NCBI RefSeq assembly: GCF_002224125.1
Contig: NZ_NCSM01000108.1
Coordinates: 1-10,789, forward strand
Reading direction: 5' to 3'
Length of the DNA stretch: 10,789 nt
Origin: Streptomyces sp. NBS 14/10
GTDB taxonomy: Bacteria > Actinomycetota > Actinomycetes > Streptomycetales > Streptomycetaceae
A model generated the notes under the pieces. It searched no databases. It saw only the letters and a list, made by a program, of their open reading frames with translations, and had not been told where the DNA came from. Both the position numbers and the translations under genes were made by a program. Shown in pieces: positions 6,942 to 10,789 of this stretch. Each line of letters opens with the position of its first letter. Positions within the stretch are counted from its first letter, which is position 1.

Positions 6942-7633
6942 TTCCGCCGTTCCGTTCCGGTCTCGGCGAGCTTCACGATCTCGGTGGCGCAGTAGCGTGC
7001 ACCGACCTCGTCTTGGGCAGCGATCGCCTCAACGAGACGCCTGTGCAGAAGGCTGTGCTCTGCGGCCGTCGCGCTGGGCCAGAGCGTGCCGCCGACCTGT
7101 TCGGTGACCGCGATGCTGAGGACGTCGTACACCTCGGTGAGAAGGGTGTTCCCGCTGGCACTCACCACGGCCTGGTGGAAGCGGGTATCGATCTCCGCGA
7201 TGGCGGCCATCTCCGCTGAATCCGCTGTCGCCTCGGCCTCGTCGAGGAGGTGCCGCAGGCGATCCAGGTCGTCTTCGGTACGCCGCAACGCGGCCAAGCC
7301 CGAGGCGTACTCTTCCAGCACTGCGCGCAGTTCCAGCACGTCGCTCCACCTGGAGGTGTTGGCGCGTCTCATCAGTACCGAGTGCATTTCGCTCGATGTC
7401 CGGACGTACGTCCCGTCACCCTTCCGAGCCTCCAGCAGGCCCAGATGCACCAGCGCGCCGAGCGCCTCACGCACCGTTGTACGCCCGACACCCAGTCGCT
7501 TGACCAGCTCATGTTCGGGCGGAATCCGCATCCCCACAGGCCATGCCCCGGATGTGATCTGTTCGCGAAGGGTGTCCACCAGTTGCGCCGACAAGCTCGC
7601 GACGCGGCGCGGCGCATCAAGATCGTTCTTCAT
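6938..7633 (-). CDS. GntR-family transcriptional regulator, FadR (FCD) subgroup
   Basis: This is a 231-residue cytoplasmic DNA-binding repressor candidate. Residues 11-78 form the winged helix-turn-helix: IPPEHELVKRLGVGRTTVREAL holds the recognition helix, and the wing is the GDGTYV segment. Residues about 95-228 form an all-helical FCD ligand domain. Metal-ligand positions visible by family comparison are Asp149 and His153 (DTRFH) and His183 (AEHSLLH). The fourth, usually a His in the last helix, aligns with Ile209, so the metal site may be incomplete. It shares a 4-nt overlap with the downstream MFS gene, which is its likely target, and a palindrome 20-30 nt upstream of its own start suggests autoregulation. 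The ATG at 7633 has only a weak Shine-Dalgarno. The effector is unknown. Confidence 0.9.
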   Translation of the reverse strand: MKNDLDAPRRVASLSAQLVDTLREQITSGAWPVGMRIPPEHELVKRLGVGRTTVREALGALVHLGLLEARKGDGTYVRTSSEMHSVLMRRANTSRWSDVLELRAVLEEYASGLAALRRTEDDLDRLRHLLDEAEATADSAEMAAIAEIDTRFHQAVVSASGNTLLTEVYDVLSIAVTEQVGGTLWPSATAAEHSLLHRRLVEAIAAQDEVGARYCATEIVKLAETGTERRK

Positions 7634-7652
7634 AAGGCGACCCTAACACCGA

Positions 7653-7676
7653 ATGTCTGACATCTGTACGTGATGT
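7653..7676. promoter_or_regulatory. Candidate GntR operator palindrome
   Basis: ATGTCTGACAT (7653-7663) is a perfect 5-1-5 palindrome with a GT-N3-AC core. FadR-subgroup regulators recognise TNGTNNNACNA-type sites, so the core fits the encoded regulator. A second inverted pair, ACATC (7660-7664) and GATGT (7672-7676), overlaps it. The site lies 20-43 nt upstream of the gntR start, in the expected promoter/5' UTR, which favours autorepression of gntR-MFS. Binding is an inference. Confidence 0.5.
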
Positions 7677-7721
7677 AGGTCGCCACCCGCCCTTGGTTCT
7701 CCCGTCGTGCCCGCGCGGAAC

Positions 7722-7737
7722 GTTACTGTACGTTAAC
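7722..7737. promoter_or_regulatory. Possible GlnR-like box / ACGTTA direct repeat
   Basis: GTTAC-N6-TTAAC (7722-7737) resembles one a/b half-site pair of the actinomycete nitrogen regulator GlnR (GTnAC-N6-GaAAC), with the b site only partly matching. The same stretch contains ACGTTA at 7720-7725 and 7730-7735, one helical turn apart. No second a/b pair follows, so the assignment is weak. Confidence 0.2.
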
Positions 7738-7759
7738 CTTTTTCTCTTTCGTTCACGCC

Positions 7760-7788
7760 TTGACTGGCCCTATATGGGGACATACGTT
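7760..7788 (+). promoter_or_regulatory. Candidate sigma70/HrdB-type promoter for the ATPase gene
   Basis: TTGACT (7760-7765) and TACGTT (7783-7788) are separated by 17 nt. The -35 matches the consensus TTGACA/TTGACR closely. The -10 keeps the T, A and final T. It lies in the A+T-rich island and would give a leader of about 180 nt before ATG 7974. Confidence 0.4.
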
Positions 7789-7854
7789 GAATGTGATTTG
7801 CTCATAACATTAGTCATCAATAACAACGGAAGAGTCGGTACGGACGTCGTCGCC

Positions 7855-7977
7855 ATGACTGACGGGCCACCCGCCGGGTCCCCGGTGGCCTGGCACCGCC
7901 ACCCCGCGCCCCACACGTTCCTCTCCGGCCTCGTCGTCTCCCGTCCCACCGGGAACCCCCCCAGGACAGCACCATGA
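7855..7977 (+). CDS. Possible 40-codon leader ORF overlapping the ATPase start (doubtful)
   Basis: From ATG 7855 a 40-residue frame, rich in Pro and His, ends at TGA 7975-7977, which overlaps the downstream ATG (ATGA, 7974-7977). Most third positions are G or C, but so is the local background, and no clear ribosome site precedes it. The frame is also open further upstream through the A+T-rich island, where translation is unlikely. No family is recognised. It could be a leader peptide or chance. Confidence 0.2.
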   Translation: MTDGPPAGSPVAWHRHPAPHTFLSGLVVSRPTGNPPRTAP

Positions 7978-8417
7978 CTCACAACCTGCCCGTGAAGTGC
8001 AGCAACCGCCTTGAGACAGTCTCATCCGCTCGGACAGATGTGGTCTTCCCTCTGCCTCCCGTTCCAGAAGGTCTTGCCGCCGTCCGCCGACGCGCCGCCC
8101 GCGCTATGCAACAGTGGCGCATCCCCTCGGACCTTGCGGACGACGCGCTTCTGGTCGTCTCCGAACTGATCACCAACGCGGTCGTTCATGCCCTTCCCCC
8201 TGCGTCGCTCTGCTTGTCCCGGCAGGGTGGCCGGACTGCGTGCGCTGTCCGCATCGAGGTCACGGACGCGGGCCCGGCGCTGCTGCGCCACCACGGCGGC
8301 AGTGCTCGGCAGCCCGAGGAGAGCGGCCGGGGGAGCGCCATCGTCGCCGCACTGTCCGCCCGCTCCGGAACCACGACCTATCAAGGCGGGACCATTCGAT
8401 GGGCGGAAATCCAATAG
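7974..8417 (+). CDS. Anti-sigma-factor-type ATP-binding protein (HATPase_c_2, RsbW/SpoIIAB-like)
   Basis: This 147-residue, single-domain GHKL ATPase belongs to the large actinomycete set of RsbW-like serine-kinase/regulatory proteins, which bind ATP and control sigma factors or anti-anti-sigma partners. The N-box is SELITNAVVHA with Glu64 and Asn67, the G1 box is DAGP at 98-101, and the G2 box is GRGSAIVAAL starting at Gly118. Family members usually have GRGL followed by a hydrophobic run, so Ser121 is slightly unusual. About 30 N-terminal residues precede the fold. ATG 7974 has AGGA at 7963-7966, 7 nt away, as its ribosome site. No sigma factor or STAS-domain partner is adjacent, so the target is unknown. 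It converges with the carboxylase operon. Confidence 0.85.
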   Translation: MTHNLPVKCSNRLETVSSARTDVVFPLPPVPEGLAAVRRRAARAMQQWRIPSDLADDALLVVSELITNAVVHALPPASLCLSRQGGRTACAVRIEVTDAGPALLRHHGGSARQPEESGRGSAIVAALSARSGTTTYQGGTIRWAEIQ

Positions 8418-8541
8418 CCCACGCCCTGACCGGGCCTCGGCGTCCACCCCGCCCGGCGGCGTGCGGTCGGCTCATCCTGCCGAGGACAGCGGAAGCGCCA
8501 GTCAATCCTGGGGTCCGAGTGGCGCCACAGTGATCATTCTG
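8418..8541. other. Convergent gap between the ATPase gene and the carboxylase alpha gene
   Basis: A 124-nt gap lies between convergent stops. It contains CCGGGC (8430-8435) opposite GCCCGG (8451-8456), a short possible stem, and the 10-bp palindrome GTGGCGCCAC (8519-8528). Neither has the length or T-run of a convincing terminator. Confidence 0.4.
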
Positions 8542-10293
8542 TCAGTCCTTGATCTCGCAGATGACCGCGCCCGAGGTGATGGACGCGCCGACCTCGGCGC
8601 CCAGGCCCTTGACGGTGCCTGAGCGGTGGGCGTTGATGGGCTGCTCCATCTTCATGGCTTCCAGGACCACGATGAGGTCGCCCTCGGCCACCGTGTCGCC
8701 CTCGGCCACGGCGACCTTGACGATGGTGCCCTGCATCGGGGAGACCAGGGCGTCGCCGGAGGCGGCGACCCCGGACTTCTTGACCGCCTTGCGCTTGGGC
8801 TTCCTCGAGCCGCCCCCGGGGGCGGTGGCCACGCCCAGAGAGGCGGGCAGCGAGACCTCCAGTCGTTTGCCGCCGACCTCGACGACGACGGTCTCGCGGC
8901 CGGTGGGCTCCTCGGCCTCGTCCGTGCCGGTCGGGGTGAACGGGGCGATGGTGTTGTGGAACTCGGTCTCGATCCAGCGGGTGTGGATGGTGAACGGCTC
9001 GCTGGTGAACGCCGGGTCCACCACCACCGCCCGGTGGAACGGGATCGCCGTGGCCATCCCCTCGACCTGGAACTCCGCCAGCGCGCGGGCCGCCCGCTGC
9101 AGCGCCTGGCTCCGCGTGGCACCGGTGACGATCAGCTTGGCCAGCAGCGAGTCCCACGCCGGACCGATCACACTGCCGGACTCCACCCCCGCGTCCAGCC
9201 GAACCCCCGGCCCGGCCGGCGGCACGAAGGACGTCACCGTGCCCGGAGCGGGCAGGAAGTTACGGCCCGGGTCCTCACCATTGATCCGGAACTCGAAGGA
9301 GTGCCCCCGCATCGGCGGGTCGTCGTAACCGATGACGTCCCCGTCGGCGATGCGGAACATCTCCCGCACCAGATCGATACCGGTGACCTGCTCGGTGACC
9401 GGGTGCTCGACCTGGAGGCGGGTGTTGACCTCCAGGAAGGAGATCGTGCCGTCGTCGCCGACCAGGAACTCCACCGTCCCCGCCCCGACATAGCCCGCCT
9501 CCTTGAGGATGGCCTTCGACGCCCGGTACAGCTCCGCGTTCTGCTCCTCGCTCAGGAACGGGGCAGGGGCCTCCTCGACGAGCTTTTGGTGGCGGCGCTG
9601 GAGGGAGCAGTCACGAGTGGAGACCACCACGACGTTGCCGTGGGTGTCGGCGAGGCACTGGGTCTCCACGTGGCGGGGTTTGTCGAGGTAGCGCTCGACG
9701 AAGCATTCGCCGCGGCCGAAGGCTGCGACGGCCTCGCGGACGGCGGAGTCGTAGAGTTCGGGGACTTCGTCGAGGGTGCGGGCGACCTTCAGACCGCGGC
9801 CGCCACCGCCGAAGGCGGCCTTGATGGCGATGGGCAGGCCGTGCTGTTCGGCGAAGGCCACGACGTCCTGGGCGCCGGAGACGGGGTCGGGGGTGCCGGC
9901 GACCAGGGGGGCGCCGGCACGCTGGGCGATGTGGCGGGCGGCGACCTTGTCGCCCAGGTCGCGGATGGCCTGGGGCGGGGGGCCGATCCAGGTGAGGCCG
10001 GCGTCGAGGACGGCCTGGGCGAAGTCGGCGTTCTCGGACAGGAAGCCGTATCCGGGGTGGATGGCGTCGGCGCCGGATTCGGCGGCGGCGGCCAGGACCT
10101 TGGTCTGGTCGAGGTAGCTGGCGGCGGGGGTGTCACCGCCCAGCGCGTAGGCTTCGTCGGCCGCGCGCACGTGTACCGCGTCCCGGTCCGGATCGGCGTA
10201 GACGGCTACGCTCGCGATACCTGCGTCCCGGCAGGCACGGGCAACACGGACAGCGATCTCACCACGGTTGGCGATGAGCACCTTCGTCAGCAT
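8542..10293 (-). CDS. accA: Acetyl/propionyl-CoA carboxylase alpha subunit (biotin carboxylase + BCCP)
   Basis: This 583-residue fusion carries out ATP-dependent carboxylation of biotin. Residues 1-445 form the biotin carboxylase: [10 protein letters not shown] at 79-88, the ATP-grasp glycine loop GGGGRG at 162-167 after Lys158, [10 protein letters not shown] at 228-237, and [14 protein letters not shown] from Glu288 with Asn290, Arg292 and Glu296, matching E. coli AccC numbering. After a basic, Lys-rich linker (about 505-520) comes the biotinyl domain with EAMKM, biotinylated Lys548, 35 residues from the end. Such alpha subunits serve acetyl- and propionyl-CoA carboxylase complexes in actinomycetes. 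The beta and epsilon genes just upstream indicate a propionyl-CoA/acyl-CoA carboxylase holoenzyme producing methylmalonyl-CoA (or malonyl-CoA). The ATG overlaps the stop of the preceding small ORF by 7 nt, with GGAG 9 nt upstream. Confidence 0.95.
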   Translation of the reverse strand: MLTKVLIANRGEIAVRVARACRDAGIASVAVYADPDRDAVHVRAADEAYALGGDTPAASYLDQTKVLAAAAESGADAIHPGYGFLSENADFAQAVLDAGLTWIGPPPQAIRDLGDKVAARHIAQRAGAPLVAGTPDPVSGAQDVVAFAEQHGLPIAIKAAFGGGGRGLKVARTLDEVPELYDSAVREAVAAFGRGECFVERYLDKPRHVETQCLADTHGNVVVVSTRDCSLQRRHQKLVEEAPAPFLSEEQNAELYRASKAILKEAGYVGAGTVEFLVGDDGTISFLEVNTRLQVEHPVTEQVTGIDLVREMFRIADGDVIGYDDPPMRGHSFEFRINGEDPGRNFLPAPGTVTSFVPPAGPGVRLDAGVESGSVIGPAWDSLLAKLIVTGATRSQALQRAARALAEFQVEGMATAIPFHRAVVVDPAFTSEPFTIHTRWIETEFHNTIAPFTPTGTDEAEEPTGRETVVVEVGGKRLEVSLPASLGVATAPGGGSRKPKRKAVKKSGVAASGDALVSPMQGTIVKVAVAEGDTVAEGDLIVVLEAMKMEQPINAHRSGTVKGLGAEVGASITSGAVICEIKD

Positions 10294-10508
10294 GTCGGCT
10301 CCAGGGTGTGTTTCAGGGCGGTGTCGATGACCTCGTAGCCGGTGTCGCGCGGGACCCGGGCGATGACGTTGGCGCCGCGGCCGTGGCCGGCGAGCCCGGG
10401 CGCGACGCTACGGGTGTCCGGCACCGGCGCGGCACGGGCACGAGCCGTCCGCTGTTGCGGAGTCTTCATGGTCTCTCCGTTCGAATGGTCGACGGGGCGG
10501 GAGGACAT
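10287..10508 (-). CDS. Small ORF with truncated cobalamin-binding-domain similarity
   Basis: This 73-residue frame lies between the epsilon and alpha subunit genes. Residues about 33-68 resemble the start of the B12-binding domain of methylmalonyl/isobutyryl-CoA mutase small subunits: [19 protein letters not shown] compares with the family pattern PGLDGHDRGAKVIARALRD, and the next strand YEVIDTAL with MEVIYTGL. The cobalt-ligand His is kept (His42), but the Asp of DxHxxG is Ala40, and the remaining roughly 90 residues of the domain are missing because the frame stops inside the alpha subunit start. Start ATG 10508 has GAGGA nearby. An internal ATG at 10469, preceded by GGAGA, would give a 60-residue protein. 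Length and the missing Asp argue against normal B12 binding. It may be a decayed gene, or a short protein kept by translational coupling. Confidence 0.6.
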   Translation of the reverse strand: MSSRPVDHSNGETMKTPQQRTARARAAPVPDTRSVAPGLAGHGRGANVIARVPRDTGYEVIDTALKHTLEPTC

Positions 10509-10515
10509 GGGTTCC

Positions 10516-10725
10516 TCAGCGTGGCCAGTAGGAGCTGCGCCACGCCGCCGGGCCCGGCGGGGGCGGGGCGCTGCACCAGATGTTGCGGGTTTTGACCGTC
10601 CACTCGTCCAGTCGCTGCGGCGTCGCAGGGACGGCTGAGGCCGCCGCGGCGCGGGCCTGGATCACCGCGAGCGCAGCGGCCAGTTCTTCATGAGTGGGGT
10701 TGCCCCGTACGACCGTGAACACCAT
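10516..10725 (-). CDS. accE: Acyl-CoA carboxylase epsilon subunit
   Basis: This 69-residue protein is of the actinobacterial AccE/PccE type, which binds the beta subunit and stimulates or stabilises the carboxylase complex. Diagnostic features are the N-terminal VVRGNPTHEELAAALAV (residues 5-21), an Ala-rich helix, and a Trp/Pro-rich C-terminus ending WRSSYWPR, where family members read close to W-R-x-S-x-W-P-R. The ATG at 10725 follows AAAGGG. The start is 27 nt downstream of the beta-subunit stop, and the gene is followed by the small ORF 7 nt after its own stop, so all four genes form one operon. Confidence 0.9.
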   Translation of the reverse strand: MVFTVVRGNPTHEELAAALAVIQARAAAASAVPATPQRLDEWTVKTRNIWCSAPPPPGPAAWRSSYWPR

Positions 10726-10752
10726 TGGTAGCCCTTTCCGGAGCCCGTGAGG

Positions 10753-10789
10753 TCAGAGGGGGATGTTGCCGTGCTTCTTCAGGGGGAGG
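10753..10789 (-). CDS. pccB: Acyl-CoA (propionyl-CoA) carboxylase beta subunit, C-terminal end (partial)
   Basis: Reading leftward from the right edge, the frame gives LPLKKHGNIPL followed by TGA. The KxHGNIPL ending is characteristic of the carboxyltransferase beta subunit of actinobacterial propionyl/acyl-CoA carboxylases (PccB/AccB/AccD5 type), which transfers CO2 from carboxybiotin to propionyl- or acetyl-CoA. The identity is supported by the epsilon and alpha genes that follow in the same direction. Only the last 11 residues are in the window, so substrate preference cannot be judged. The symbol is used in the broad sense. Confidence 0.8.
   Translation of the reverse strand, partial: LPLKKHGNIPL

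Larger units (their letters stand above)
7634..7973. other. Divergent intergenic region between gntR and the ATPase gene
   Basis: This 340-nt region separates divergently transcribed genes. It holds the GntR operator candidate (7653-7663), direct ACGTTA repeats and a GlnR-like box (7720-7737), an A+T-rich island from about 7722 to 7835 that stands out from the surrounding GC-rich DNA, a sigma70-like promoter candidate (7760-7788), and a doubtful 40-codon leader frame (7855-7977). Confidence 0.7.

Noticed and set aside
7722..7760. PHO box (PhoP direct repeats)
   Set aside because: GTTAC, GTTAAC and GTTCAC starts are spaced 10 and 19 nt apart instead of the 11-nt repeat period required.
7693..7854. 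Upstream part of the plus-strand frame that ends at 7977
   Set aside because: It runs through the A+T-rich promoter island with codon bias unlike the genome. If anything is translated, it is the shorter frame from 7855.
8446..8463. Fifth copy of the 15-bp palindromic unit
   Set aside because: CCGCCCGGCGGCGTG matches only 12 of 15 positions and has no paired arm nearby. This is expected by chance in DNA this rich in GC.
8519..8528. GTGGCGCCAC as terminator for the carboxylase or ATPase gene
   Set aside because: The 10-bp self-complementary sequence has no loop or T-run, so it cannot form a terminator hairpin. It may just be a chance palindrome.
8626..10338. 570-codon plus-strand frame antisense to the carboxylase alpha gene
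   Set aside because: Gly/Asp/Val-rich shadow of a strongly conserved biotin carboxylase gene on the other strand. Every diagnostic motif is on the - strand.

Overview
The window is high-GC DNA from an actinomycete. Streptomyces or a relative in the Streptosporangiales/Thermomonosporaceae is the most likely source. The evidence is strong G/C bias at third codon positions, GTG starts, many 1-4 nt gene overlaps, a single-domain anti-sigma-type ATPase, and an acyl-CoA carboxylase operon with the actinobacterial epsilon subunit. I see no rRNA, tRNA, CRISPR array or intact insertion sequence.

Layout from left to right. (1) On the + strand, the last codons of an unidentified gene overlap by 4 nt (ATGA) a fatty-acyl/CoA ligase of the AMP-binding superfamily (59-1624). 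(2) A 368-nt gap with one 10-bp inverted repeat leads to a ThDP-dependent pyruvate dehydrogenase E1 / transketolase-like protein (1993-4335). It is shorter than classical AceE but keeps the ThDP motif, the catalytic Glu and the paired His positions. (3) A 278-nt spacer carries four copies of one 15-bp unit arranged as two strong hairpins (4380-4544). (4) A doubtful 63-aa ORF is coupled by a TGATG junction to an adenylate kinase (4805-5467). This kinase is away from the usual secY-adk-map setting and has a substituted zinc-lid position.

(5) On the - strand, a FadR-type GntR repressor and a CynX/NimT-type MFS transporter form a tight two-gene operon (7633 to 5667) with a 4-nt GTGA overlap and a palindromic GT-N3-AC candidate operator just upstream. 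(6) The divergent gap 7634-7973 contains an unusually A+T-rich island with a sigma70-like promoter candidate and a possible GlnR-like box. It reads toward an RsbW/HATPase_c_2-type protein (7974-8417). (7) From the right edge, a - strand acyl-CoA (propionyl/acetyl-CoA) carboxylase operon runs as: beta-subunit C-terminus (truncated by the window), epsilon subunit (10725-10516), a short ORF (10508-10287), and the biotin carboxylase/BCCP alpha subunit (10293-8542).

The most interesting item is the short ORF inside the carboxylase operon. Its C-terminal half resembles the first roughly 35 residues of the cobalamin-binding domain of methylmalonyl/isobutyryl-CoA mutase small subunits. The DxHxxG Asp is changed to Ala, the His is kept, and the rest of the domain is absent. 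Propionyl-CoA carboxylase makes methylmalonyl-CoA, the mutase substrate, so this is either a relic of a mutase gene or a repurposed mini-protein. The window otherwise looks like central and acyl-CoA metabolism (acyl activation, 2-oxoacid decarboxylation, nucleotide kinase, acyl-CoA carboxylation) with a transporter-repressor pair. I found no clearly new defence or mobile system.
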